From Belliella filtrata (GTDB taxonomy: Bacteria > Bacteroidota > Bacteroidia > Cytophagales > Cyclobacteriaceae), in NCBI RefSeq assembly GCF_022549775.1, contig NZ_JAKZGP010000019.1:1-64000 (forward strand): a stretch of DNA of 64,000 bases. The letters are read 5' to 3'. How positions within the stretch are numbered: the stretch's first letter is position 1; each line of letters starts with the position of its first letter. The notes below the pieces were generated by a model, which ran no database searches, was not told the DNA's origin, and worked only from the letters and a program-made list of their open reading frames with translations. Positions 44,164-53,541 of the stretch are shown piece by piece. The position numbers and the translations under genes are program-made.

Positions 44164-46983
44164 TTATCTACTTAGATATAGATTTCTTTCTGCATATATT
44201 TTCAAGAAAAAGTCGTCCATTAAATCTTCTATGAAATATATGGCTTCTCCTGTAGACTTCATTTCTGGACCCAATTGCTTGTTTACATTAGGGAACTTAT
44301 GGAAAGAGAATACTGGAATTTTGATCGCATATCCATTTTTTGTTGGATTGAAATTGAAGTCCGTGACTTTTTTCTCTCCTAGCATTACCTTGGTCGCATA
44401 GTTTACGTATGGCTCTTGGTAAGCTTTACAGATAAAAGGAACGGTTCTAGAGGCTCTAGGGTTCGCTTCAATGATATAAACTTTATCATTTTTTATAGCA
44501 AACTGAATGTTGATCAGACCTTTAGTCTCAAGAGCCAATGCGATTTTTTTGGTATATGTTTCGATCTGTCTGATCACCAAGTCTCCCAAATTGTATGGAG
44601 GAAGTACTGCGTAAGAATCACCAGAGTGAATTCCCGCTGGCTCAATGTGTTGCATGATGCCTATGATATAGACATTTTCACCGTCACATATTGCATCTGC
44701 TTCTGCTTCGATTGCTCCTTCCAGGAAGTGGTCTAAGAGGATTTCATTGTTTGGAATGTCTCGCAGTACGTTGACTACATGCTCTTCAAGCTCTTTCTCA
44801 TTGATAACGATTTTCATGCCCTGGCCTCCCAGTACATATGATGGTCTTACCAAAAGTGGGAACCCAATCGTCTTGCAAAGTTCAAGTGCTTCATCAGTAT
44901 TGTGAATAGTACCGAACTCCGGATAAGGAACATCATTATCTTTGAGTAAGGTAGAGAACCTGCCTCTGTCTTCAGCCAAATCTAAGGCCTCAAAACTAGT
45001 ACCTATGATTTTGATACCATATTTGTCAAGCTTTTCAGCTAGTTTCAACGCAGTTTGTCCTCCTAGCTGTACGATGACGCCTTCTGGCTTCTCCTGAAGA
45101 ATGATCTCATAGATATGCTCCCAGAATACGGGTTCGAAGTAAAGTTTGTCAGAAATGTCAAAGTCTGTGGAGACAGTCTCGGGATTACAGTTAATCATGA
45201 TGGTCTCATAACCACACTCTTTGGCAGCGAGTACACCATGCACACAAGAATAGTCAAACTCTATACCTTGACCTACCCTGTTTGGACCTGATCCTAGTAC
45301 GACGACTTTCTTCTTTTTAGTAGCTACTGACTCATTTTCTTCACCAAATGTCGAATAGTAATAAGGAGTCTGTGCTTCAAATTCAGCCGCACAAGTATCT
45401 ACGAGCTTATAGACTCTTTTGATATTCATCTCTGAATACCTCTTGTCAAACACTTCACTTTCCAAGCATCCTAGCATATGGGCTAGCTGGCGGTCAGCAT
45501 AGCCTTTGCGCTTGGCCGTTGCCATAAGGTCTTGAGGAATTGTGTCAAGCTCATATTTCTCAATCTCTCGCTCTAGGTGAATAAGTTCCTCGATTTGTTT
45601 CAAGAACCACTTGTCGATTTTGGTAAGATCATGGATCGTTCTGAATGAAATCCCTAGCTTAAATGCATCATATACATGAAAAAGTCTGTCCCAACTTGGG
45701 TTTGCTAAGCTATATAAAATTTCATCTTGATTTTTAAGCTCTTTGCCGTCTGCACCAAGTCCATTTCTCTTAATTTCGAGTGATTGACAGGCTTTTTGAA
45801 GTGCTTCTTGGAAGTTGCCTCCTATGCCCATCACTTCACCTACAGCTTTCATTGAAAGACCAAGTTTTTTGTCAGAACCTTTGAATTTATCAAAATTCCA
45901 TCTTGGTATCTTTACGATCACATAGTCTATAGATGGTTCAAAAAATGCTGAGGTGGTTCCTGTGATGGAGTTAGTTAACTCATCTAAGTTGTATCCTATT
46001 GCGAGTTTTGCAGCTACTTTGGCTATCGGATATCCTGTAGCTTTGGACGCCAATGCAGATGATCTTGATACCCTTGGATTGATTTCTATACCTATGATGT
46101 CTTTGTTGTCAGGACTGACAGAAAACTGTACATTACACCCTCCAGCAAAATTACCAATGCTATTCATCATGGTGATGGCATGGTTTCTCATTCTTTGGTA
46201 TACTGTATCAGGCAAGGTCATAGCTGGAGCCACAGTGATAGAGTCTCCAGTATGGACACCCATAGGGTCAAAATTCTCTATGGAACAGATCACGATCATG
46301 TTTCCGATATTGTCTCGCATGACCTCTAGCTCGTATTCTTTCCAGCCAAGGATACTCTGCTCAATCAACACTTCATGGACTGGAGAAGCTTCTAGTCCGG
46401 CCATGAGCAACCTTTCGAAGTCTTCTTCTTTTTCTACAAATGCACCTCCAGCACCACCTAAGGTATAGGAGGCCCTGATGATAAGAGGGAAACCAATTTC
46501 TTGAGCTATTTCTTTTCCTTGTAAGAAAGAAGTTGCAGTGTCTCCTTTACAAACACCTACGCCAATTTGCTCCATCAATGCCTTAAACTTTTCCCTATTC
46601 TCAGCTGTCTCGATCGCATCAATGTCAACACCGATCATCCTGACACCAAATTTTTTCCATATCCCTGCTACTTCACAGTCTATGGCTAGATTAAGTGCTG
46701 TCTGACCTCCCATAGTTGGTAATACGCAGTCTATGGTTGGATGCTCTTTTAGGATTTGAATGATTGATTTTTTTTCGAGGGGGAGCAAGTACACGTTGTC
46801 AGCTGTCACCGGATCTGTCATGATCGTAGCTGGATTGGAATTGATTAGGGTGACAGTGATCCCTTCTTCTCGAAGTGATCTGGCCGCTTGAGAACCAGAA
46901 TAATCAAATTCACATGCTTGGCCAATTACAATAGGGCCTGAACCGATGATGAGGACGTGCTTGATACTACTATCCTTAGGCAT
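44164..46983 (-). CDS. carB: Carbamoyl-phosphate synthase large subunit, lacking the allosteric domain
   Basis: The 939-residue protein has two homologous ATP-grasp halves. The first carries IGSGPIVIGQACEFDYSG, TMGGQTALNLA and INPRVSRSSALASKATGYP; the second carries LGSGPNRVGQGIEFDYSC, QLGGQTALKLA and EANPRASRTVPFICKA. The oligomerisation region lies between. The chain stops after ERNLYLSR, right where the roughly 135-residue MGS-like allosteric domain of the 1073-residue E. coli enzyme would begin. The reading frame beyond the stop has no remnant. It makes carbamoyl phosphate for pyrimidine and arginine synthesis; carA is not in the window. Confidence 0.96.
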   Translation of the reverse strand: MPKDSSIKHVLIIGSGPIVIGQACEFDYSGSQAARSLREEGITVTLINSNPATIMTDPVTADNVYLLPLEKKSIIQILKEHPTIDCVLPTMGGQTALNLAIDCEVAGIWKKFGVRMIGVDIDAIETAENREKFKALMEQIGVGVCKGDTATSFLQGKEIAQEIGFPLIIRASYTLGGAGGAFVEKEEDFERLLMAGLEASPVHEVLIEQSILGWKEYELEVMRDNIGNMIVICSIENFDPMGVHTGDSITVAPAMTLPDTVYQRMRNHAITMMNSIGNFAGGCNVQFSVSPDNKDIIGIEINPRVSRSSALASKATGYPIAKVAAKLAIGYNLDELTNSITGTTSAFFEPSIDYVIVKIPRWNFDKFKGSDKKLGLSMKAVGEVMGIGGNFQEALQKACQSLEIKRNGLGADGKELKNQDEILYSLANPSWDRLFHVYDAFKLGISFRTIHDLTKIDKWFLKQIEELIHLEREIEKYELDTIPQDLMATAKRKGYADRQLAHMLGCLESEVFDKRYSEMNIKRVYKLVDTCAAEFEAQTPYYYSTFGEENESVATKKKKVVVLGSGPNRVGQGIEFDYSCVHGVLAAKECGYETIMINCNPETVSTDFDISDKLYFEPVFWEHIYEIILQEKPEGVIVQLGGQTALKLAEKLDKYGIKIIGTSFEALDLAEDRGRFSTLLKDNDVPYPEFGTIHNTDEALELCKTIGFPLLVRPSYVLGGQGMKIVINEKELEEHVVNVLRDIPNNEILLDHFLEGAIEAEADAICDGENVYIIGIMQHIEPAGIHSGDSYAVLPPYNLGDLVIRQIETYTKKIALALETKGLINIQFAIKNDKVYIIEANPRASRTVPFICKAYQEPYVNYATKVMLGEKKVTDFNFNPTKNGYAIKIPVFSFHKFPNVNKQLGPEMKSTGEAIYFIEDLMDDFFLKIYAERNLYLSR

Positions 46984-47030
46984 TATAAGTGAGGGTTTAA
47001 GAGGTGTAAATACTTATGGCTAAATTGGTG

Positions 47031-47038
47031 CAAATTTA
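47031..47038 (-). promoter_or_regulatory. Candidate -7 promoter element for carB
   Basis: On the minus strand this reads TAAATTTG, an exact TAnnTTTG match, 48 bases before the carB ATG. It is a single short motif, so the support is limited. Confidence 0.4.
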
Positions 47039-47105
47039 GACAAATATTTTTAAGTACCCCGAATCAATCCAAAAAAAGGATGAGAAATTCAACCATGCAT
47101 CAAAT

Positions 47106-47735
47106 TTACCTTAAGAAACCCATGGCTTTTACTTCTTTGTAAATATGCTCTATGTCTTCAGGAATGTCGTTTTTGAGCAGCCAGTTTACATCAAGGCCAC
47201 TGTGTATTGCTGTATGCATCAGTTTAGGGTTGTCCGCTACTATTTCTCCGAGTTGGTGAAGCTGATCGTGGAACTCTAGTCTATAGTCAGGGTGTAATTT
47301 ATTTATCAAGAGCAAAATCTTATAAATTCTTGCCACTATGGCCACTAGAAGCCTGTTTGCCTTCTGCGATCGACTATTTAGAATTCTAGATTTATTAGAT
47401 TTCATTACTCCGATTATCAAATAAATGTTGAGATCGATCTCTCCTATCTTATCTTTTGTAGTAGCGACATGCCTGTTAATGATACCACTCATGGTCCTCA
47501 CATCCATACTAAGGTACCCCATGGAGTAGTAGTTGTCACTCGCTTCTTCAATACTTTTGTCTAACTTTTCTCTGATTGCTTCTCTTTCTTCCTCTACTGA
47601 ATAGTCACTGACTAATTCAAAGTACAGGCGATTGGCTAGTTTTTCGTCCTTTCGAAGTAATCTTAGCAATAATTTATCCTTTTCAGCAATGGGCAGGTTG
47701 ATTATTGCCTCTTTAAATTCTTTTGAAAATGCCAT
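47106..47735 (-). CDS. Conserved-looking helical protein, unknown function
   Basis: The 209-residue protein is predicted helical and soluble, without a signal peptide or clear membrane span. It opens SKEFKEAIINLPIAEKDKLLLRLLRKDEKLANRLYFEL (residues 3-40, abbreviated here as the SKEFKEAI and EKDKLLLRLLRKD segments), then an acidic coil (EEEREAIREKLDKSIEEA), then a hydrophobic helical centre (LLVAIVARIYKILLLINKL). I recognise no family. It is monocistronic, between carB and the divergent DUF4382 gene. Confidence 0.75.
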   Translation of the reverse strand: MAFSKEFKEAIINLPIAEKDKLLLRLLRKDEKLANRLYFELVSDYSVEEEREAIREKLDKSIEEASDNYYSMGYLSMDVRTMSGIINRHVATTKDKIGEIDLNIYLIIGVMKSNKSRILNSRSQKANRLLVAIVARIYKILLLINKLHPDYRLEFHDQLHQLGEIVADNPKLMHTAIHSGLDVNWLLKNDIPEDIEHIYKEVKAMGFLR

Positions 47736-47973
47736 TTTTTATTGATTTTTCTAGTGACTAAATTACAACATTCTAAATATTCAAAAAAATAGCGGTTACC
47801 GAATAATACAAGTTATCTATGAATATCGTATGCCTGTCATTATCAATGTCAAGTTAAGATTCTTGTGGTAAGAATTACTTACAAAGTTCCAAATACTCAA
47901 TTTTTTAAAGCCGCTCACCAATCCTTCCATTAGATTCATCGATGGTTTTATAATCTTTTCCTAAATTTAGGAC

Positions 47974-48765
47974 GTGAAAAAATACTGCATAATATTATTG
48001 CTACTACCATTCCTGAATTCTTGTACTTCTGATCAAGAAAGAACCAAGTCGCTTGTGAATGTTTTCTTAGTAGATGCGCCAGCAGATATTGATGCCTTGT
48101 GGGTTGAAGTTCTTGGTGTGGATTTACAAACAGCCGCTTTTGGAGACAATGCAAATGGCGAAAGTCAATATTTCCCCTACGAGGCTGGAAATAAACGAGT
48201 AGATATTGCTCAACTTGTAGGAGATCAGGAGCTACTTATCGGAAGAGGGGAAGTCAATTCTGGTACGCTGCAAAGACTCACTTTGAGACTAGGAGCTGAA
48301 AAGTATGTGATGAAAAATGATGTAAGAACAGACTTGACACTTAATTCGGAGCAAGAAGAAGGCTTAAGTATAGATGTAGATTTTACCTTGAGGCCAGGTA
48401 TTTCGCATGATATCTATATTGATTTTGATATATTAAATTCATTGATGCAAAATGGGACTTCTGACTTCACTTTTAGCCCAAAGTTGAGGGCTTTTTCTAA
48501 GGCTAATACGGGGGAAATTACTGGTGTCTTACGTCCAACTGGACAAAATGCCTACCTATATGCCGTTCAACAAAGAGATTCAATTTCCACAGGAGTCAAT
48601 TTTAGAGGGAGTGGAGGCTTCAGGTTCAAAGGGCTAGAAGGTACTTACACTGTTTTTGTGATCCCTAAAGATAATTCATTTTTAGCCGACACAATTCGAA
48701 CGGTCATCGTGCAAAGCCAACAGACCACAGATTTGGGTAACATTACCTTAAGACCTAGAGAGTAA
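47974..48765 (+). CDS. DUF4382 lipoprotein (copy 1)
   Basis: The 263-residue lipoprotein starts at a GTG (47974), with signal KKYCIILLLLPFLNSC and lipid anchor Cys17. The mature part has the DUF4382 opening VNVFLVDAPADIDALWVEV, where VFLVDAP and WVEVLGV are diagnostic. It continues with LTLRLGAEKYVMKNDVRTDL and a short carboxypeptidase-regulatory-like C-terminal beta domain (GEITGVLRP...). It is a paralogue of the gene at 51212-52039. Function is unknown; a surface-exposed role is plausible. ribD begins 9 bases downstream. Confidence 0.88.
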   Translation: MKKYCIILLLLPFLNSCTSDQERTKSLVNVFLVDAPADIDALWVEVLGVDLQTAAFGDNANGESQYFPYEAGNKRVDIAQLVGDQELLIGRGEVNSGTLQRLTLRLGAEKYVMKNDVRTDLTLNSEQEEGLSIDVDFTLRPGISHDIYIDFDILNSLMQNGTSDFTFSPKLRAFSKANTGEITGVLRPTGQNAYLYAVQQRDSISTGVNFRGSGGFRFKGLEGTYTVFVIPKDNSFLADTIRTVIVQSQQTTDLGNITLRPRE

Positions 48766-48774
48766 GGGAAGATT

Positions 48775-49800
48775 ATGGAAAAGCATTATTTCTATATGCG
48801 TCGGGCAATGGATCTTGCACAACTTGGCATGGGGTCAGTAAGTCCTAATCCTATGGTGGGTTGTGTAATTGTATGCGAAGACCAGATCATAGCTGAAGGA
48901 TACCATGAGTATTATGGAGGCCCTCATGCTGAGCCTAACGCTATTGCCAAAGTGGATGACCCTGAGTTGCTTAATAAGTCTACAGTCTATGTGACTTTAG
49001 AGCCATGTGCTCATTTTGGCAAAACCCCACCTTGTGCAAACCTTCTGGTGGACAAAGGGGTGAAAAAAGTAGTCATAGGCGCTGTAGATACCAATCCTCT
49101 AGTTGGAGGTAAAGGTATTGCTATCATGAGAAATGCAGGAATAGAAGTGATACACGGGATACTAGAGGCTGATGTTCATCAACAAAACCGTCGCTTTTTT
49201 ACCTTTATGGAACAAAATAGACCTTACATTACGCTCAAGTGGGCGCAAAGTATCGATGGTTTTGTGGCTAGAGAGAACTTCGATTCCAAATGGATCAGCA
49301 ATCAGTACAGTCGTCAGCTTGTTCATCGCTGGAGAACTGAAGAGGATGCCATCATGGTAGGTACCAATACCGCAAGGTACGATAACCCAAAGCTCAATGT
49401 CCGAGATTGGGATGGGAAAAATCCTATCAGGATCGTTGTGGATCGGATGCTACAGTTGGATAGAAGTTTGGCGCTATTTGATCAACAACAACCTACAATT
49501 TGTTTTAACATTGTCGAAGAAGCTGTTTTTGAGAATTTGGAGTATGTCAAACTTGATCCTGATTTTCAAATTGCAGACATATTCAAAGTGCTTTATGAGA
49601 GGAAGATTCAATCTGTATTGATTGAAGGAGGTACATTTTTACTCAATAAAATCATAGAAGCCGAACTTTGGGATGAGGCACGAGTGTTTACAGGACAAGT
49701 TCATTTTAATAAAGGAATACCAGCTCCTAGAATCATTGGTGTGAGGAAAGATCGACTAGATGTAATGGGAGATGCCCTTGAACTTTGGATGAGAAAATAA
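48775..49800 (+). CDS. ribD: Bifunctional riboflavin biosynthesis deaminase/reductase
   Basis: The 341-residue RibD has an N-terminal deaminase domain (about 1-145) with the zinc motifs GGPHAEPNAIAK and EPCAHFGKTPPCANLL. The C-terminal NADPH-dependent reductase domain (about 150-341) shows ITLKWAQSIDGFVA, IMVGTNTARYDNPKLNVR and VLIEGGTFLLNKII. It carries out steps 2 and 3 of riboflavin synthesis. msrC follows 6 bases later and the DUF4382 gene precedes it closely. No other rib genes are here. Confidence 0.96.
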   Translation: MEKHYFYMRRAMDLAQLGMGSVSPNPMVGCVIVCEDQIIAEGYHEYYGGPHAEPNAIAKVDDPELLNKSTVYVTLEPCAHFGKTPPCANLLVDKGVKKVVIGAVDTNPLVGGKGIAIMRNAGIEVIHGILEADVHQQNRRFFTFMEQNRPYITLKWAQSIDGFVARENFDSKWISNQYSRQLVHRWRTEEDAIMVGTNTARYDNPKLNVRDWDGKNPIRIVVDRMLQLDRSLALFDQQQPTICFNIVEEAVFENLEYVKLDPDFQIADIFKVLYERKIQSVLIEGGTFLLNKIIEAELWDEARVFTGQVHFNKGIPAPRIIGVRKDRLDVMGDALELWMRK

Positions 49801-49806
49801 TAAGAC

Positions 49807-50289
49807 ATGGCAGAGACATTATATATCCCAACAGATGCTGATAAAGCAAAAAAATATGAGGCTATTCTGCCTCAGATAGAGGCCCTGATATCTGGAGAGG
49901 CCGATTTAGTAGCAAATTTGGCAAATATTGCTGCAGTACTAAGGACAACTTTCGGCTTCTTTTGGGTTGGTTTTTACCTCGTCAAAGATGATCAACTGGT
50001 GCTTGGCCCATTTCAAGGTCCTATTGCTTGTACAAGAATAAATCTGGGAAGAGGTGTTTGTGGCACAGCTTGGAAGGAAAATCAGACACAACTAGTCCCA
50101 GATGTAGAAGCTTTCCCTGGTCACATTGCTTGTAGCTCTGCTTCAAAGTCTGAGATTGTAGTTCCATTTTCTAAAAATGGTATAGTGATAGGTGTTTTAG
50201 ATGTAGATTCTGACCAATTGACAGACTTCGATGATACAGATCAGATTTATCTAGAAAAGTTGATGAGTATATTGGAAAAAACCATCTAA
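49807..50289 (+). CDS. msrC: Free methionine-(R)-sulfoxide reductase (GAF-domain fRMsr)
   Basis: The 160-residue single-GAF protein carries the fRMsr motifs: TTFGFFWVGFYLVKDD, LVLGPFQGPIACTRI, LGRGVCGTAWKE, and FPGHIACSSASKSEIVVP, with the three conserved cysteines used in catalysis. It ends VLDVDSDQLTDFDDTDQ. It reduces free Met-R-sulfoxide. It is closely linked to ribD, so co-transcription is likely. Confidence 0.93.
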   Translation: MAETLYIPTDADKAKKYEAILPQIEALISGEADLVANLANIAAVLRTTFGFFWVGFYLVKDDQLVLGPFQGPIACTRINLGRGVCGTAWKENQTQLVPDVEAFPGHIACSSASKSEIVVPFSKNGIVIGVLDVDSDQLTDFDDTDQIYLEKLMSILEKTI

Positions 50290-50413
50290 TCGCAAAATTT
50301 ATAAAATTCTGAGATTAGATAATGATAGCTTCGAAATTCTCTTTTTGGATAATTTCAATAGAGGCCTCTGGATATACATTTTGAAATGTAATTGGGATTC
50401 GAGCTTTTGATTT

Positions 50414-50986
50414 TTATTTCACCTCCCACTTTTCAATGTATTTTGGCTCGAAGGATTGCATTTTATCAAGCATTTCGATTGGGTCTGAAGCGATGATTAG
50501 CAGGTTAAGCTGTGCTTGATGAAGAAATCCTTCATTAGTGCTGTGCTTCAAAAAGTCAAGAAGCTTATCATAATAGCCCTGTACATTATAGAGTGCAAGC
50601 GGTTTTTGAATGTATCCAAGTTGATTCAAGGTCATGATTTCGAAAAGTTCCTCAAAAGTGCCAATTCCACCTGGCATGGCCACAAAACCATCCCCACGCT
50701 CTGCCATGAGCCATTTGCGGTCTCGCATTGTTTCTACTACAGTGAGTTCTGTGCAGCCTTGATGCGCTACTTCGATATCTACTAATTTCTGAGGGATGAT
50801 TCCATAGACGTTTTGGCCAGCGGCAAGCATCCTGTCAGCTATCACTCCCATGAGTCCTACATTGCCGGCTCCATACACCAATCCTAAATTTCTTTTGATC
50901 ATCTCATCTGCTAGTGATTCGGCTGCTTGAGCGTAAATCGGGTTTTTGCCTTTGTTGGACCCACAATAGACAGTTACTTTTTTCAT
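50414..50986 (-). CDS. LOG-family (TIGR00730) nucleoside 5'-monophosphate phosphoribohydrolase
   Basis: The 190-residue Rossmann-like protein has VYCGSNKGKNPIYAQAA, GAGNVGLMGVIADRML and the catalytic motif PGGIGTFEELFEIMTLNQLG (PGGxGTxxE). Such proteins release ribose 5-phosphate from nucleotides and are the bacterial LOG (cytokinin-activating) relatives. The same frame stays open for 33 further codons after its TAA, to another TAA at 50315. Confidence 0.93.
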   Translation of the reverse strand: MKKVTVYCGSNKGKNPIYAQAAESLADEMIKRNLGLVYGAGNVGLMGVIADRMLAAGQNVYGIIPQKLVDIEVAHQGCTELTVVETMRDRKWLMAERGDGFVAMPGGIGTFEELFEIMTLNQLGYIQKPLALYNVQGYYDKLLDFLKHSTNEGFLHQAQLNLLIIASDPIEMLDKMQSFEPKYIEKWEVK

Positions 50987-51013
50987 CTTGTAATTTTCTT
51001 TTTTTCAAATATA

Positions 51014-51045
51014 AAAAATGCCCCGACTAATATCGAGGCATTTTT
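51014..51045 (-). terminator. Terminator downstream of DUF4382 copy 2
   Basis: A 13-bp stem with one mismatch: AAAAATGCCCCGA at 51014-51026 pairs with 51033-51045. It carries the CGA...TCG core and T-runs on both strands. Read on the minus strand it ends the DUF4382 transcript before the LOG gene. The rest of 50987-51211 shows nothing coding. Confidence 0.75.
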
Positions 51046-51211
51046 GGAGGATGTTTCATCCTTTAGTTTTACTATTTATTACCTAAATGGTACAGAGATC
51101 TAGAGTTTTATTAATAATCAGCCTGTTTCCTGAACCAATCAGTTGAAATCTAAATAGGTTTATATTTTATGGGTTATAAATATATTTGGTGAGCTATTGG
51201 TATTATACAAA

Positions 51212-52039
51212 TTATTCTTCAATAGGTGTAAGCTCTATATTTTCTACTTCAGTAACTTCTCCTAAAGTGGTATTTACATCACCTATTTCTACCGCTTCAA
51301 AGGCTTCGTTTGGCGTGAAGATGAGCCTGTAGTTTCCAGCTCTTAATCCCCTGATTACATACCTTCCATTTTCCGATGCAAATGTAGAAGCTGTATCAGT
51401 TCCAATGATTGCTGCTACATTCACAGGGTAGGCCTCAAGAGGGATAACTACCCCTTCAATGGTAGCCGACTCTTCAGCTACAGCTCTTAATACTGGCTTG
51501 AGGATGTATTGACCAGAGTTACCAGCTCTTACGATGGATTTACCAGCATCAAAGTCAATGATCAAATCATAGGAGATCCCAGCCTGAACAGGTTTATCGA
51601 CTTTGATTTTTAGTCCACTTTGCTGGGCACTTGGTGTCGTGAGGTTGATTCTATTGTCATCTTGGAGTAGGTAATTGTTGTCACCAAGTAACAATCTGAT
51701 TTGGGAAATTTCTCCAGCAGGTACTTCGACTTCTCCTAATCTTGCAGAAGCTCCACCACTCAGGTTTAGTAGGTTAATCATGCGATCCTCAGTTGCTTCA
51801 TTGGCTAGGTTGATCCAAGCAGACCCATTGTCTTCTTGCTCACCTTTAGGCAGGATTTCTACTCCTAATACTTCTACCCATACGGCATCATAATCAGCTG
51901 GGGCATCAATTAGGTAAACATTTACTTTGGCCATACCCTCTGTAATGTTCGAGTCTTCTTCATTTACACTACATGAAATAGCGAATGTGGCTACTACAGC
52001 CCACAAAGCACAAATAATCTTATTTGGTAAATATTTCAT
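51212..52039 (-). CDS. DUF4382 lipoprotein (copy 2)
   Basis: The 275-residue protein has a lipoprotein signal ending FAISC. Its DUF4382 domain has VNVYLIDAPADYDAVWVEV, IRLLLGDNNYLLQDDNR and VQAGISYDLIIDFDAGKS, in the same order as copy 1 at 47974. The C-terminal domain (about 195-275) is longer and resembles a carboxypeptidase regulatory-like beta-sandwich (GRYVIRGLRAGNYRLIF). The copies are clearly paralogous but diverged. It is divergent from the dgt gene. Confidence 0.9.
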   Translation of the reverse strand: MKYLPNKIICALWAVVATFAISCSVNEEDSNITEGMAKVNVYLIDAPADYDAVWVEVLGVEILPKGEQEDNGSAWINLANEATEDRMINLLNLSGGASARLGEVEVPAGEISQIRLLLGDNNYLLQDDNRINLTTPSAQQSGLKIKVDKPVQAGISYDLIIDFDAGKSIVRAGNSGQYILKPVLRAVAEESATIEGVVIPLEAYPVNVAAIIGTDTASTFASENGRYVIRGLRAGNYRLIFTPNEAFEAVEIGDVNTTLGEVTEVENIELTPIEE

Positions 52040-52165
52040 ATGAATAGTTGGTTTAATTCATTTTTGAATTTTCAATCATTGTGCCATTGATTAGCTGTAT
52101 GCTGATTTTTCCTAAATTGCCTTCAAGAATTACCTTATTTTGTCAAATAGGTTGTAATTTTGGAC

Positions 52166-53518
52166 ATGATGCAATGACAAAAACTACTCACAGCTGGAAG
52201 ATTCGATCCGAAAAAAACTCATCAATCGTCAGGTTTTCAGATACGAACAGAGTCTGAAAGAGATTATGATCGAATCATTTTTTCTGCGCCATTTAGAAAT
52301 CTTCAAGACAAGACGCAGGTATTTCCTTTGCCTGAGCATGATTTTGTACATACCAGATTGACGCATAGTCTAGAGGTCTCTTCTGTGGGGAGGACGCTTG
52401 GGAAATCAGCAGGTGAATACCTTCTCAGCAAGTATCCTGATCTTTCTCAACAGGATGTACAAGCAGCAGAAATCGGTGCGATAGTAGCCGCAGCCGCCTT
52501 AGCTCACGATATCGGAAACCCTCCATTCGGACACGCAGGAGAGACAGCAATATCAGATTTTTTTAGGTTTCATGAATATGGCCAAGCCTGGCAAAAGTAT
52601 GTTACCCCTGATCAATGGGAAGATTTAACTCACTTTGAAGGAAATGCCCAAGGATTCAGGATGCTTGTGTCACAAAACAATGGTCTAAAACTATCCTATA
52701 CAACTTTGGCGGCGTTTACGAAGTACCCAAGGCTTGCGCATGTTTTTGAGTCTGAACCTCATCGAAGAAGTCAGAAGAAATTTGGTTACTATTCAGATCA
52801 AGTACAAGATTATGGACAGTTGGTACAGGTTTTAGGAATAGAAAATGCGCCAAATGGCTGCTACTTGAGGCATCCTTTAGCTTTTTTGGTAGAAGCCGCA
52901 GATGATATTTGTTATAGTATTATCGATTTGGAAGATGGTTGCACTTTGGGGCTAGTTTCTCTTGAAGAGGTTGTTGAGTTGATTGCTCCGATACTGAAAG
53001 AGCGCTTTGATTCAGATAAATTGAAAACCTACGCTACGCAAGCACAGAAACTTGCAATTTTGAGAGCGATGGCTATCAATCAACTTATTCAAGAAGTTGT
53101 ACGAGCTTTTGAAGACAATGAAGAGGCTATGCTAAGCGGTGAATTTGATCAAGCTTTGACCTCCAAAATACCTTCTTCAACGGCATTAGATGTAATTTCG
53201 GAGGTGTCAGTGAGAAAGATTTATAGGTCTAAATTAGTTCTTGAAAAAGAGGCGGCGGGTTATCAAGTATTGGAAGGCTTGTTGGAAGTCTTTTCCAAAG
53301 GGCTGAACCATAAGTTCTATCAGACTGACCTATACTCAGGAAAAGATAAAAGCATATTGAGATTATTACCTGAGGATTTCCCACTTGAAGGTTGGGATTC
53401 TAGCATCAACCCCTATCCTTTGCTGCGTTGTTTAATGGATTTTATCGCTGGAATGACGGACAAATATGCCCTTAATCTTTACAGAAGGGTGAAAGGCATA
53501 TCCCTTCCAGGTGCATGA
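52166..53518 (+). pseudogene. dgt: dGTPase gene with an in-frame TGA at codon 4
   Basis: The HD-domain dNTP triphosphohydrolase reads intact from QKLLTAGRFDPKK onward, through ERDYDRIIFSAPFRNLQ, KTQVFPLPEHDFVHTRLTHS, AAALAHDIGNPPFGHAGE (HD motif) and VEAADDICYSIIDLED. The start is the problem. The only in-frame ATGs (52166 and 52169) are followed by CAA and then TGA at 52175-52177. Homologues begin M-x-W-x-x-LL, so the TGA sits exactly where TGG (Trp) is expected. A downstream TTG at 52328 would give a 396-residue protein missing the conserved ERDYDRIIF region. Either a real nonsense mutation, unusual initiation, or a base-call error. Confidence 0.8.
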
Positions 53519-53541
53519 GTTTGGGGTTTGATTAAAAAAAC

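Noticed and set aside
45953-46468. 171-codon plus-strand frame inside carB
   Set aside because: It is antisense to conserved ATP-grasp motifs, has no family resemblance, and long antisense frames are expected opposite conserved genes.
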